DNA of 61,940 bases, taken from positions 1-61,940 of the forward strand of contig SVLB01000011.1 of NCBI GenBank assembly GCA_015068135.1, given 5' to 3'. Of this stretch, positions 20,527 to 28,748 are shown piece after piece; position 1 is the stretch's first letter; each line of letters begins with the position of its first letter. Position numbers and translations under genes: made by a program. This DNA is from Oscillospiraceae bacterium (GTDB lineage: Bacteria; Bacillota; Clostridia; Oscillospirales; Oscillospiraceae). The notes beneath the pieces were generated by a model that did not search any database, was not told the DNA's origin, and saw only the letters and a program-made list of their open reading frames with translations.

Positions 20527-20580
20527 TAAAAAAAGTGCAAAATGCAATCGGATCGGGTCCTTTTGCATTTTGCACTTTGT
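20527..20580 (-). terminator. Terminator after hflC, copy of the hairpin at 131-174
   Basis: 14-bp perfect arms at 20534-20547 and 20563-20576 (AGTGCAAAATGCAA type), followed on the minus strand by seven T. Both arms and most of the loop match the hairpin at 129-181. Confidence 0.85.
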
Positions 20581-20590
20581 ATTACATAGA

Positions 20591-21466
20591 TCAGTTGCCC
20601 ATGAGAAGCTTGGCAAGCTCGGAATCTGCGTCCAGGATCACGGTCTTTTCGTCGCCGTTCAGGCTGGCCTTCAAAGCATCCAGAGCCAGGATAAACTCGT
20701 AGAAATCCTTCTTCTCTTCAGAATCGTAGGCCTCAGCCAGCATACGCATATACTCGCCTTCGCCCTCTGCCACCAGCTTGGCAGCCTCTGCCTCGGCGGT
20801 GGAGATCTTGATGTTGACCTCTCTGTCCACCTCGTTGCGGATCACGGAGGCTTCATAATTACCCTCGGCGGTGTACTTTTCCGCCATCTGCTTCCGCTCG
20901 GAGATCATACGGGCATAGACTGCGTTCAGGTTGCTGTCAGGCAGGTCAAACTGCTTGATCTTCACATCCTCCACAAAGATGCCGTAGGTCTCCGCCTGCT
21001 GATTGACAGTACCGGCAATGCCCTCGTAGATCTCGTTACGCTCTGCACCGTCATTCATATTGATGATGTCTGCCTGGGCCAAAGTACCCATGGCGGTCTT
21101 CAGGGCGTTATAGGTGATGGCATTGAGACGCTCCTCGGCAACAGTGGTGGAACCCAGGCTCCGGTAGAACTGCTGGGGGTTGGCAATGCTCCAAAGGATA
21201 TAGCAGTCCACGGTCATGTTCTGCTTGTCAGAGGTCAGGACCTCAGAAGGGGGAATGTCGTAGAGCATGGTAGCCTTGTTGTAGTACTCCACCGTATCCA
21301 GGAAGGGGATCTTGAAGTACAGGCCGGGCTCGGACTTGGTCTGCACGATCTCGGAGAACCGGAAGGTGCAGGCGTATTCATTTTCCTGGACCGTGTACAC
21401 AGAATTTGCCAGGACAATAATCAGCAAAACTGCAATGACGGCAATAATAATTTGACTCTTTTTCAT
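20591..21466 (-). CDS. hflC: HflC-type SPFH membrane protein
   Basis: HflC, with HflK, forms a cage around the FtsH protease and modulates it. The 291-residue protein has an N-terminal membrane anchor (about 5-22), an SPFH/band 7 domain starting with QENEYACTFRFSEIV, and a charged coiled-coil region with DREVNIKISTAEAEAAKLVAEGEGEYMR near 210-240. It lies 3 bp after hflK and is the last gene of the DUF1836-hflK-hflC operon. Confidence 0.9.
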   Translation of the reverse strand: MKKSQIIIAVIAVLLIIVLANSVYTVQENEYACTFRFSEIVQTKSEPGLYFKIPFLDTVEYYNKATMLYDIPPSEVLTSDKQNMTVDCYILWSIANPQQFYRSLGSTTVAEERLNAITYNALKTAMGTLAQADIINMNDGAERNEIYEGIAGTVNQQAETYGIFVEDVKIKQFDLPDSNLNAVYARMISERKQMAEKYTAEGNYEASVIRNEVDREVNIKISTAEAEAAKLVAEGEGEYMRMLAEAYDSEEKKDFYEFILALDALKASLNGDEKTVILDADSELAKLLMGN

Positions 21467-21469
21467 GGC

Positions 21470-22468
21470 TTAACCTCCCACGTTGGTCTCGGCTTCCACA
21501 AAGGGATCCACGGGCAGCAGCATATCGACCTGCTCGCCGTTACCGGTGTTGATGATCAGCTTCACACCGGGCAGGATCTGGGAAATGGCTTCAAAATACA
21601 TACGGGATTTGGTGATATCGGGATTCTTTGCGTACTCATCGTACATCTTGGTGAACATGGCCACCTGCTCCAGGGCCTCATTGATACGCTTCTGCTTCAG
21701 ATATTCTGCGTTTTGCAGCAGCTGGTCCACCTGGGCATCGGCCATGGGGATCTGGGCATTTTTATAGGCATTGGCCTCGTTGACCACAGCCTCGGCAGAC
21801 TGCTTGGCAGTCTCCACGTTCTTGAAGGCCTCAATAACATCATTGGTGGGGGGCTCCGCGTCCTGGATCCGCACATCGATGAGGGTCAGACCGATATCAT
21901 ATTCCTGAAGGATCTGTGTCACCAGGTCCTTTACCTGCATCTGAATGTTTTCCTTGCCATCGGTGAGCACAGAGTCTACCGAGGAGGAGCCGACCACGTT
22001 ACGCACCTGGCTCTGGATCAGGTTCTTTAAGATCAGTTCAGGACTGTTGGAGGAGAACAGATACTTTTCCGGATCGGAGATCTTGTACTCCACAAAGAAA
22101 TCCACGTTGACGATGTTATAATCACCGGTGATCATGGTGCTTTCGCCGGTCTCGCCTACCACTTTGCCGCTGGCATCGGTGGTGTAGCCAAGCTCGATCT
22201 TCTGATACACATTCACATCCACGGGATGCACCTGCTGGATGCCAAAGGGCAGCTTGAAGTGCAGACCGGGTTCGGTAATATCCGTGACCTTGCCGAAGGT
22301 AGTCACCACTGCCTGCTGCTTATCGTCTACGGTATAGAAGCTGGTAAACAGACCGATGACCACCACAAGGGCAACCAGTCCCCAAAGGATGAACTTACCC
22401 TTGTTTTGCGAGCTGCTTTCTTTCCACTTTTTCGTCTTTTGTGACCATCTGTAGGTTCCGTCACTCAT
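21470..22468 (-). CDS. hflK: HflK-type SPFH membrane protein
   Basis: Partner of HflC. In 332 residues there is a short basic N-terminus, one membrane helix (about 28-47), the band 7 domain opening DDKQQAVVTTFGKVTDITEPGLHFKLPFGIQQV, and a C-terminal coiled coil ending with the Gly-rich ETNVGG. The N-terminus lacks the long Gly-rich stretch of proteobacterial HflK. AAAGGAG precedes the ATG, which overlaps the end of the DUF1836 gene by 8 bases. Confidence 0.9.
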   Translation of the reverse strand: MSDGTYRWSQKTKKWKESSSQNKGKFILWGLVALVVVIGLFTSFYTVDDKQQAVVTTFGKVTDITEPGLHFKLPFGIQQVHPVDVNVYQKIELGYTTDASGKVVGETGESTMITGDYNIVNVDFFVEYKISDPEKYLFSSNSPELILKNLIQSQVRNVVGSSSVDSVLTDGKENIQMQVKDLVTQILQEYDIGLTLIDVRIQDAEPPTNDVIEAFKNVETAKQSAEAVVNEANAYKNAQIPMADAQVDQLLQNAEYLKQKRINEALEQVAMFTKMYDEYAKNPDITKSRMYFEAISQILPGVKLIINTGNGEQVDMLLPVDPFVEAETNVGG

Positions 22469-23030
22469 AACACATTTCTCCTTTAATTTGATTCATTTGC
22501 GTTTCCGCCTCCTGGCGAAGTCTGGCAGCCAGCCAGGCGGTCAGCATAATTTGCAATACTTTTTCCACCCGCTCCCTGGCGCCGGGAATGGGCTCTTGAT
22601 ACTGGGACAATACCTTGCTAAGGGCCTGCTTTTGCTCCTGGGGATCTTTGTAGGTCCGGATCTGCGCCGCAAGCTCCACAAACATGAAGTACAGCACAGA
22701 ATCGTCGATGGTATCATCGCTTTCATCATTGAGCCGTCCGTTCACATAGCCAAGAAGCTTGCAGATATCCTCCATGGGCAAAATGCTTTTGAGCATATTG
22801 ATATTGAGGATCCGGCACAGCTGACGCAGGGAATACCGCTTCTTTTCCGGTGGGGCCAAAAATCCGCGCTTGACCCAGTTTTGGACTGTGTAGGACTCCA
22901 AGCCGGTAATGGCGGCTACCTGGCTCAGGGCGATCCCGCCAGCCAAAAACATGGATCGCAGCCGTTCCGGCACCTGACCGGCTTCTTCCCGCGGTAACTG
23001 CAGGATCGTCCCGGGAACTGTCCACTGCAT
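22461..23030 (-). CDS. DUF1836 putative DNA-binding protein
   Basis: A 189-residue DUF1836 protein. The N-terminal half contains a MerR-like helix-turn-helix (ALSQVAAITGLESYTVQNWVKRGFLAPPEKKRYSLRQLCRI, about residues 38-78); the second half is helical with LLGYVNGR and an acidic stretch DESDDTIDDS. No function is established for the family; a transcriptional role is inferred. The start at 23030 follows AAGGAGGTG; the longer frame to 23078 includes promoter sequence. Overlap and spacing show it is translated with hflK and hflC, and it may control its own promoter. Confidence 0.8.
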   Translation of the reverse strand: MQWTVPGTILQLPREEAGQVPERLRSMFLAGGIALSQVAAITGLESYTVQNWVKRGFLAPPEKKRYSLRQLCRILNINMLKSILPMEDICKLLGYVNGRLNDESDDTIDDSVLYFMFVELAAQIRTYKDPQEQKQALSKVLSQYQEPIPGARERVEKVLQIMLTAWLAARLRQEAETQMNQIKGEMCYE

Positions 23031-23060
23031 TCGGCAACACCTCCTTTTTGTGGTAGCTTG

Positions 23061-23089
23061 ATTGTAACATATGGTCACGTGATTGTCAA
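23061..23089 (-). promoter_or_regulatory. Sigma-A promoter of DUF1836-hflK-hflC
   Basis: Minus strand: perfect -35 TTGACA (23084-23089), 17 bp, -10 TACAAT (23061-23066). The spacer contains the palindrome CACGTG, a possible operator. Confidence 0.8.
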
Positions 23090-23134
23090 TAGGGATTTTA
23101 TGACTGTTTTGTGAATATTCTGTGAAATTCCCTC

Positions 23135-23163
23135 TTTACGAAACGAAAAAAATGGTGTAGAAT
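23135..23163 (+). promoter_or_regulatory. Promoter of the zinc-ribbon membrane protein gene
   Basis: TTTACG (23135-23140), 17 bp, TAGAAT (23158-23163) on the plus strand, divergent from the DUF1836 promoter; AGAAGGAGG lies before the ATG at 23196. Confidence 0.6.
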
Positions 23164-23195
23164 ACTACAAAGATATATAGAAGGAGGGACGCTGT

Positions 23196-23621
23196 ATGTA
23201 TTGCCTGAAATGCGGACGGGACACTGTTTCCAATAAGATCTTCTGCGAGGAATGTCTCAGAGATATGGACCGCTATCCAGTAAAACCCGGAACCGCCGTT
23301 CAGCTTCCCCAGCGCACTCCAAAATCTGCACCTAAAAAGCCTGTGAAACGGATGCCTACACCGGAGGAACAGATCGTTGGATTGAAGCGGGCGCGGTTTT
23401 GGCTGACAGTGATCGTAGTATTGCTGAGCATCACCCTCTGCCTTTCTCTGCTCTACCCCCGTCCGGAAAAGACGGCTCCGGCGGCGACCACCACAGAGAC
23501 TACCACGGAAGCCACCACAGAGACTACCACGGAAGCCACCACAGAAGCTACTACAGAAGCGACTACGGAGGCGGCTGCAACAGCCCCTCCCAAAACCACC
23601 GCCGGGAATACAACCGAATGA
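23196..23621 (+). CDS. Zinc-ribbon single-pass membrane protein with Thr/Glu repeat tail
   Basis: A 141-residue protein of unknown function. The N-terminus has two Cys pairs (YCLKCG and FCEECL) that form a small zinc ribbon; residues 66-88 form one membrane helix; the last 45 residues are TTE/ATTE repeats ending PPKTTAGNTTE. The ribbon is presumably cytoplasmic and the tail outside. The tail resembles that of the CapA-like protein, down to the codons used. It lies just before soj, with a parS site between them. Confidence 0.75.
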   Translation: MYCLKCGRDTVSNKIFCEECLRDMDRYPVKPGTAVQLPQRTPKSAPKKPVKRMPTPEEQIVGLKRARFWLTVIVVLLSITLCLSLLYPRPEKTAPAATTTETTTEATTETTTEATTEATTEATTEAAATAPPKTTAGNTTE

Positions 23622-23683
23622 ACGAAGGAGTTCCCTGCTGCGAAATCCTGGCATTGGGCGTTGTTATAACAGGGAAGCTGCCT

Positions 23684-23699
23684 TGTTTCACGTGAAACA
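23684..23699. promoter_or_regulatory. parS site 1 (perfect)
   Basis: TGTTTCACGTGAAACA, the exact 16-bp palindrome bound by Spo0J/ParB, 30 bases before the soj ATG. Confidence 0.97.
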
Positions 23700-23728
23700 T
23701 TTGGTAACGGATATAAAGGAATACAATT

Positions 23729-24484
23729 ATGGGTAAAATTATTGCTGTAGTCAATCAAAAAGGCGGTGTGGGAAAAACCACAACTGCTGTGAATATTGCT
23801 GCCGCTCTCACACAAATGGGCAAACGAGTACTTCTGTGCGATTTTGACCCTCAGGCCAATGCCACCTCCGGTATGGGGCTGGACAAGCGAAAGCTTTCAA
23901 AAAGCGTTTATGATGTGGTGGTGAACGATACCGCTGCGGAAGAAGCCATTACGGCGACCCCTTACGGTCATGTTCTGCCTGCAACCTCCGATCTGGCAGG
24001 TGCGGCGGTGGAGCTGATCTCCATGCCCGATGCCAACCATCGGTTGTCCGCTGCGTTGGAAACAGTGCGAAGCAACTACGATGTGATCTTTATCGACTGC
24101 CCGCCGTCTCTGGAAATGCTGACCCTCAACGCGCTTGCTGCGGCAGACAGCATTTTGATCCCGGTACAGTGCGAATACTTCGCCCTGGAGGGGCTTTCCG
24201 ATCTGATGACCACATTACGCCTTGTAAAAAAGCGCATTAATCCCAAACTTGAGATTTTTGGCGTTGCCCTGACCATGTTTGACGGAAGAACCAATTTCTC
24301 TGCCCAGGTTGCCCAGGAAGTACGGCGGCATTTCCCCGGGAAGGTCTACGGAACGGCCATTCCCCGGAATGTTCGGCTGGCAGAAGCCCCCAGTCACGGA
24401 CTGCCGGTCTGTGCCTATGATAAGCACAGCCGCGGCGCCCATGCCTATCAGGCAATGGCTGAGGAGATTGCAAAAAAACTATAA
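23729..24484 (+). CDS. soj: ParA-family ATPase Soj
   Basis: Soj is the ParA-type ATPase that works with Spo0J in origin segregation and controls DnaA in Bacillus. The 251-residue protein has the deviant Walker A KGGVGKTT (about 11-18) with the signature first lysine, the Walker A' DFDPQAN near 41 and Walker B IFIDCPPS near 117. There is no N-terminal DNA-binding extension, as expected for chromosomal Soj. It lies between two parS sites and directly before spo0J. Confidence 0.96.
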   Translation: MGKIIAVVNQKGGVGKTTTAVNIAAALTQMGKRVLLCDFDPQANATSGMGLDKRKLSKSVYDVVVNDTAAEEAITATPYGHVLPATSDLAGAAVELISMPDANHRLSAALETVRSNYDVIFIDCPPSLEMLTLNALAAADSILIPVQCEYFALEGLSDLMTTLRLVKKRINPKLEIFGVALTMFDGRTNFSAQVAQEVRRHFPGKVYGTAIPRNVRLAEAPSHGLPVCAYDKHSRGAHAYQAMAEEIAKKL

Positions 24485-24496
24485 ATTAGATCGTGA

Positions 24497-24512
24497 TGTT
24501 TCACGTGAAACA
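24497..24512. promoter_or_regulatory. parS site 2 (perfect), between soj and spo0J
   Basis: A second exact TGTTTCACGTGAAACA, between the soj stop and the spo0J ribosome site. An upstream GTG/ATG could read through it in the spo0J frame, but the ribosome site favours a start downstream. Confidence 0.97.
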
Positions 24513-24528
24513 AGAGGTGATAGGATTG

Positions 24529-25386
24529 GTGAAACAAAAAGGTTTGGGCCGAGGCTTAGGCGCCCTCATTGACGATTTCGATGAGGTTTCCACGGCCAAA
24601 AGTCCATATCAGCAATTACCCATTCATAAAGTAGAGCGCAATCCTGACCAGCCCCGTCAGGATTTCGACGAGGAAGAACTGGCGGCGCTTTCGGAATCCA
24701 TTGCGGTACACGGCGTGGTTCAGCCCCTGACCGTTCGGGAGCTGCCCTCGGGATATTATCAGATCATTGCCGGTGAACGCCGCTGGCGCGCGGCCAGAAT
24801 GGCAGGCCTGACCCAAATTCCGGCGGTGATCATGGAAGCCGACGATAAAAAGGTCATGGAGCTGGCACTGATTGAGAATCTACAGCGGCAGGACCTGAAC
24901 CCTGTGGAAGAAGCCCTGGGCTATCATGTTCTTATGAATGAATATGCCATGACCCAGGAGGAGGTTTCCAAGCAGGTGGGTAAATCCCGGCCTGCGGTAG
25001 CCAACGCCCTGCGACTGTTGGGACTTCCTGAGGACATTTTGGATATGGTGCGCAGCGGAAAGCTATCCGCGGGACATGCCCGGGCTGTCCTGTCACTGAA
25101 AACCGAGAAAAAACAGATGGATGCCGCAAAAAAAATCGCAAACCTGGGTCTTTCTGTCCGTCAGGCAGAGATGCTCTGCAAGAATATGAGCAAAGAGCCC
25201 GCCCCCAAGCAGGAGACCTTCTTTGCCGTGGACTATGTGGCAGAATGCGAAAAGTCCCTGAGCAAACAGCTGGGCCGTGGGGTAAAGATCGTAAACGGCA
25301 AGCGTAAGGGCCGGTTTGAACTGGAATTTTACGGTCAGGACGATCTGCAGGTATTGCTGGAAGCCCTGATGACATTAAAAAAATAA
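24529..25386 (+). CDS. spo0J: ParB/Spo0J chromosome-partitioning CTPase
   Basis: Spo0J binds parS, loads SMC and spreads along DNA. In 285 residues: the N-terminal Soj-activating peptide KGLGRGLGALI, the CTP/ParB domain with GERRWRAARMAGL near 87, ENLQRQDLNPVEEA near 118, and the helix-turn-helix SKQVGKSRPAVANALRLLGLP near 150. The start is GTG at 24529, eight bases after GAGGTGA; TTG at 24526 is also possible, and starts at 24493-24505 would place parS inside the gene. Confidence 0.95.
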   Translation: MKQKGLGRGLGALIDDFDEVSTAKSPYQQLPIHKVERNPDQPRQDFDEEELAALSESIAVHGVVQPLTVRELPSGYYQIIAGERRWRAARMAGLTQIPAVIMEADDKKVMELALIENLQRQDLNPVEEALGYHVLMNEYAMTQEEVSKQVGKSRPAVANALRLLGLPEDILDMVRSGKLSAGHARAVLSLKTEKKQMDAAKKIANLGLSVRQAEMLCKNMSKEPAPKQETFFAVDYVAECEKSLSKQLGRGVKIVNGKRKGRFELEFYGQDDLQVLLEALMTLKK

Positions 25387-25409
25387 CCCTATTAAAGGAG
25401 AAGTGAATC

Positions 25410-26738
25410 ATGCTGGATATTAAGAAGATCAAGGAGAATCCTGATGCAGTGAAAGCCGGCCTGAAGGCCAAGGAAGTGGACTGCGATGCTGTAGTGGACA
25501 AGATCCTGGAGCTGGATGTGCAGATCCGTGCCCTGAAGACCTCCACGGAAACCAAGACCGCACAAAAAAACAAGCTTGCCAAAGAAAACGGCAAGCTGTT
25601 TGGTCAGAAGAAGGGCGCTGAGAAGCGCGGTGAGGACACCTCTGCGCTGGATGCTGTCATCGAGCAGAACAAGGCCGAGTCCATTGCCCTGGATGCTGCC
25701 ATTGCCGGCGAGGCTGAGGCGCTGAAAACCCTGAGCGTGGAATTCCGCACTGCCATGCTGAGCCTGCCCAACCTGCCCGACGGAGACCTGCTCCCCGGCG
25801 GCAAGGAGAATAATGAGCCTCTGCGCTATGTGGGCAAGAAGCCGGAGTTTGATTTTGAGCCCCAGCACCATGTGGATCTTTGCACCAACCTGGGCCTCAT
25901 TGACTATGAGCGTGGCGTGAAGCTGGCCGGTGCCGGTAACTGGATGTACACCGGCATGGGCGCCCGTTTGGAGTGGGCTCTGCTGAACTACTTCATCGAT
26001 ACCCACACCGCTGACGGCTATGATTTCATTCTGCCCCCCCACATGCTGGAGTACCAGTGCGGTGAGACTGCCGGTCAGTTCCCCAAGTTTGCCGATGAGG
26101 TCTATAAGATCGCCAATCCCACCGACGACCGGGTACACTATATGCTCCCCACTGCCGAAGCTGCTCTGGCATCCGTCTACCGTGACGAGATCCTGACGGA
26201 AGCGGACCTGCCCAAGAAGTTCTTTGCTTACACCCCCTGCTTCCGCCGTGAGGCCGGTTCTCACCGGGCCGATGAGCGTGGCATGGTCCGGGGACATCAG
26301 TTCAACAAGGTGGAGATGTTCCAGTTTACCACCCCCGAGACCTCCGATGCCGCCTTCGATGAGCTGGTGACCAAGGCTGAGAAGCTGGTGGAGAACCTGG
26401 GCTTCCATTTCCGTACTGTGAAGCTGGCAGCCGGTGACTGCTCCGCTTCCATGGCAAGAACCTATGATATCGAGATCCTGATCCCCTCTATGGACGGCTA
26501 TAAGGAAGTTTCCTCCGTGTCCAACGCCCGGGATTATCAGGCTCGCCGCGGTAATATCCGTTATCGCCGCGCTGACGGAAAGATCGACTTTGTGCATACC
26601 CTCAACGGCTCCGGCCTGGCAACCTCCCGTATCTTCCCCGCTCTGGTGGAGCAGAATCAGCGCGCTGACGGCTCTATTGTTGTCCCTGAAGTACTCCGTA
26701 AGTATCTCGGTGGTCTGGAGATTATCGAGAAAAAATAA
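25410..26738 (+). CDS. serS: Seryl-tRNA synthetase
   Basis: Charges tRNA-Ser. The 442-residue protein has the N-terminal tRNA-binding coiled coil (about 25-105) and class II core: motif 2 FRREAGSHRADERGMVRGHQF near 272 and motif 3 NGSGLATSRIFPALVEQNQ near 400. AAGGAG precedes the ATG by 7-8 bases. Only 23 bases separate it from spo0J, so there is no room for a T-box leader; it is probably co-transcribed. Confidence 0.97.
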   Translation: MLDIKKIKENPDAVKAGLKAKEVDCDAVVDKILELDVQIRALKTSTETKTAQKNKLAKENGKLFGQKKGAEKRGEDTSALDAVIEQNKAESIALDAAIAGEAEALKTLSVEFRTAMLSLPNLPDGDLLPGGKENNEPLRYVGKKPEFDFEPQHHVDLCTNLGLIDYERGVKLAGAGNWMYTGMGARLEWALLNYFIDTHTADGYDFILPPHMLEYQCGETAGQFPKFADEVYKIANPTDDRVHYMLPTAEAALASVYRDEILTEADLPKKFFAYTPCFRREAGSHRADERGMVRGHQFNKVEMFQFTTPETSDAAFDELVTKAEKLVENLGFHFRTVKLAAGDCSASMARTYDIEILIPSMDGYKEVSSVSNARDYQARRGNIRYRRADGKIDFVHTLNGSGLATSRIFPALVEQNQRADGSIVVPEVLRKYLGGLEIIEKK

Positions 26739-26774
26739 ATATCACCCAATATTATATAGAAAGGAATCAACATC

Positions 26775-27293
26775 ATGGCAAAAGAAAAGAAGCTCAAAGT
26801 AAAGAAGCCCGGCTGGTGGTCTGAATTTAAGGAATTCGCCATCAAGGGCAACGCAATGGCCCTGGCTGTTGGTACCATCATCGGTGCCGCATTCAAGACC
26901 ATCACCGACAGCCTGACCAAGGACGTGATCATGCCCGTGGTCAACATCTTCCTGGGCGGCGCAAAGTTCGAGGAACTGAAGATCGCCCTGCCCCGGATGC
27001 CCTGGGTAGATCCCGTTTATGAGACCGTCACCAACGCCGCTGGCGAGGAAGTCCAGCAGGAAGTGGTCAATTACCTGACCTGGGGTAATTTCCTGTCCGC
27101 TGTGATCAACTTCTTCATTCTGGCACTGGTGGTATTCTTCCTGGTCAAGTTCCTGAACCGGCTGGCTGAGGTCGGCAAGAAGAAGGAAGAGGAAGCTCCC
27201 GCTGAGCCTGAGGCACCTCCCGCTCCTCCCGAGCCCACCAAGGAAGAGGTTCTCCTGGCTGAGATCCGCGACCTGCTGAAGGAAAAGAAATAA
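26775..27293 (+). CDS. mscL: Large-conductance mechanosensitive channel MscL
   Basis: MscL opens under membrane tension to release solutes. The 172 residues contain the N-terminal helix, TM1 (FAIKGNAMALAVGTIIGAAFKTITDSL, about 17-43), an extracellular loop and TM2 (FLSAVINFFILALVVFFLVKFLNRL, about 97-122). The C-terminus has an Ala/Pro/Glu-rich linker before the final bundle helix EEVLLAEIRDLLKEK, which is longer than in most homologues (about 130-150 residues). It ends just before the composite terminator at 27310-27491. Confidence 0.95.
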   Translation: MAKEKKLKVKKPGWWSEFKEFAIKGNAMALAVGTIIGAAFKTITDSLTKDVIMPVVNIFLGGAKFEELKIALPRMPWVDPVYETVTNAAGEEVQQEVVNYLTWGNFLSAVINFFILALVVFFLVKFLNRLAEVGKKKEEEAPAEPEAPPAPPEPTKEEVLLAEIRDLLKEKK

Positions 27294-27309
27294 GTCCATA
27301 CCGAAAAAT

Positions 27310-27491
27310 GGGGCTGTCTCACTGGATCGAAAACGCTTGTGTATACTGTAGGGACACCCGTCCTCGGGTGTCCGGGAGGTAATAATAGCGCAAAATCTGC
27401 AAGAAATATGCAGATTTTGCGCTATTTTTTCATTTTGGTTGCGGTCACCTCGGGAGAGGTGACCCTACGAAAAACATTTTGAGACAGCCCC
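27310..27491. terminator. Split bidirectional terminator interrupted by a REP-type pair
   Basis: GGGGCTGTCTCA (27310-27321) pairs with 27480-27491, and runs of A and T flank the arms, as expected for a terminator between convergent mscL and dacF. About 158 bases lie between the arms, including a GTAG...CTAC pair and a 15-bp hairpin followed by six T (27387-27430), which can itself terminate rightward transcription. Confidence 0.7.
27348..27468. repeat. REP/BIME-like inverted pair, copy D
   Basis: Left unit: GTAG (27348), stem GGACACCCG, loop TCCT, closing stem to 27373. Right unit: stem GGTCACCTC (27443), loop GGGA, closing stem, CTAC (27465-27468). Both have 9-bp perfect stems and 4-nt loops. 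Between them is an AT-rich hairpin. Confidence 0.8.
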
Positions 27492-27493
27492 TT

Positions 27494-28642
27494 TTACCCT
27501 CTTCCTACCATTATTTTCCATACATTCCCAAGGATCTGACCCCAGGTGAGCCGGGGTACTGGCTGGCTTGCCACCAGGGGGATCTCCTGCAGGACCCGGT
27601 CTCCGGCTTTTACGGTCATAGTCCCCAGGCGCTGTCCCTGGCTGACCGGGGCCTGCACGGAGGGCTCCAGTTCTGTTTCTATGGTTACGGAGCTTTTTTG
27701 GGCCTTGTCAATGAGCATGGCATCGGTCCGGGCAGGGACCAGAGAAACGGTTTCCTTTGTGCCCAGCTTCACGGGGACGGTACATTCCCCTTCCATTTGG
27801 GGCTGAATCAAGGCATAATTGGCAAACCCATGATCCAAGAGGGATTTGCAGGCAGAGAACCGGTCCGCCGAGCTTTCGCAACCCATGACTACGGCGATCA
27901 GCTCCATCCCCTCCCGGCTGGCAGAGGCGGAAAGACAGTAACCGGCAGAGGAGGTAAAGCCCGTTTTCAGACCTGTGGCTCCGGGATAGAACCGCACCAG
28001 CTTATTGGTGTTGGAAAGGCCAAAGGACCCGTCCCGTACCGTATCCATCCAAATGGTGGTGTAATTTTTAATATCCGGGTGGTTCACCAGCAGTTCCCGG
28101 GACATGAGGGCGATATCGTGGGCAGAGGTTTTGTGATCCTTGGCCTCCTCGCTGTCGTCCAGGCCGGTGCAGTTGACGAATTTGGTGTCCTTCATGCCCA
28201 AAGCCTCGGCTTTTTGGTTCATCAGCTCCACAAAGGCCCCTTCACTGCCGGCGATCAGCTCTGCCATGGCGCAGGCGCAGTCATTGGCAGAGGATACGGC
28301 AATGGATTTGACCATCTCCTCAACACTCAGCTGCTCCCCTGCCTTCAAAAAGATTTGACTGCCCCCCTTGGCTGCCGCCGCTTCCGATGCGCTCACCGGG
28401 TCCTTCCAGGAGATCTTTCCGCTGTCGATGGCCTCCATGATCAAAAGCATGGTCATGACCTTGGTCACACTGGCAGGGGCCAGGGCCTCGTGGGCATTTT
28501 GCTCAAAGAGGACCGTTCCCGTTGCCGCGTCCATCAAAAGGGCGCTTTTTGCCTTTACCTCCGGCTGTGCGCCCCGGACCGGGACAGTCCAAAGCCCCAA
28601 AAGCAGCACCAATGATAAAAAGATCCCTGCCGGTCGTTTCAT
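27494..28642 (-). CDS. dacF: D-alanyl-D-alanine carboxypeptidase, DacF-like
   Basis: A 382-residue penicillin-binding S11 peptidase that trims the terminal D-Ala of peptidoglycan stem peptides. After a signal peptide (about 1-24, cut near VRGA) come the active-site motifs SVTK (near 60), SAN (near 117) and KTG (near 225). A C-terminal PBP5-like beta domain and an amphipathic tail (GNVWKIMVGRG) for membrane attachment follow. The start at 28642 is seven bases after GGGGG; ATG at 28648 is too close. A possible sigma-F/G promoter upstream (28671-28699) supports the DacF assignment, that is, a role in spore cortex peptidoglycan. Confidence 0.88.
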   Translation of the reverse strand: MKRPAGIFLSLVLLLGLWTVPVRGAQPEVKAKSALLMDAATGTVLFEQNAHEALAPASVTKVMTMLLIMEAIDSGKISWKDPVSASEAAAAKGGSQIFLKAGEQLSVEEMVKSIAVSSANDCACAMAELIAGSEGAFVELMNQKAEALGMKDTKFVNCTGLDDSEEAKDHKTSAHDIALMSRELLVNHPDIKNYTTIWMDTVRDGSFGLSNTNKLVRFYPGATGLKTGFTSSAGYCLSASASREGMELIAVVMGCESSADRFSACKSLLDHGFANYALIQPQMEGECTVPVKLGTKETVSLVPARTDAMLIDKAQKSSVTIETELEPSVQAPVSQGQRLGTMTVKAGDRVLQEIPLVASQPVPRLTWGQILGNVWKIMVGRG

Positions 28643-28670
28643 AATCATACCCCCAAATCATTCGTGGTAC

Positions 28671-28699
28671 AATCTATGCTCCCGGCAGGGAAAGTATAC
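28671..28699 (-). promoter_or_regulatory. Possible forespore sigma-F/sigma-G promoter of dacF
   Basis: On the minus strand GTATA (28695-28699) is followed after exactly 15 bases by GCATAGATT (28671-28679), close to the sigma-F consensus (GYWTA, 15, GGNRANANT). No good sigma-A promoter is seen here. Confidence 0.4.
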
Positions 28700-28748
28700 T
28701 TGGAAAAGAAACCGCCATACGCTCTGCAGTTTCTTTCACGTCCATGAT

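Noticed and set aside
18735..22030. Long plus-strand frames opposite rny, hflC and hflK
   Set aside because: Shadows of the minus-strand genes, which have clear domains, ribosome sites and promoters.
23466..23600. Tandem repeat as a mobile or regulatory element
   Set aside because: It is explained by coding of TTE/ATTE protein repeats in frame.
24493..24528. Earlier spo0J starts (GTG 24493, ATG 24496, GTG 24505)
   Set aside because: They lie before or within parS and lack a ribosome site; GAGGTGA at 24514 supports TTG 24526 or GTG 24529.
25387..25409. T-box or other leader before serS
   Set aside because: Only 23 bases separate serS from spo0J, too short for a T-box.
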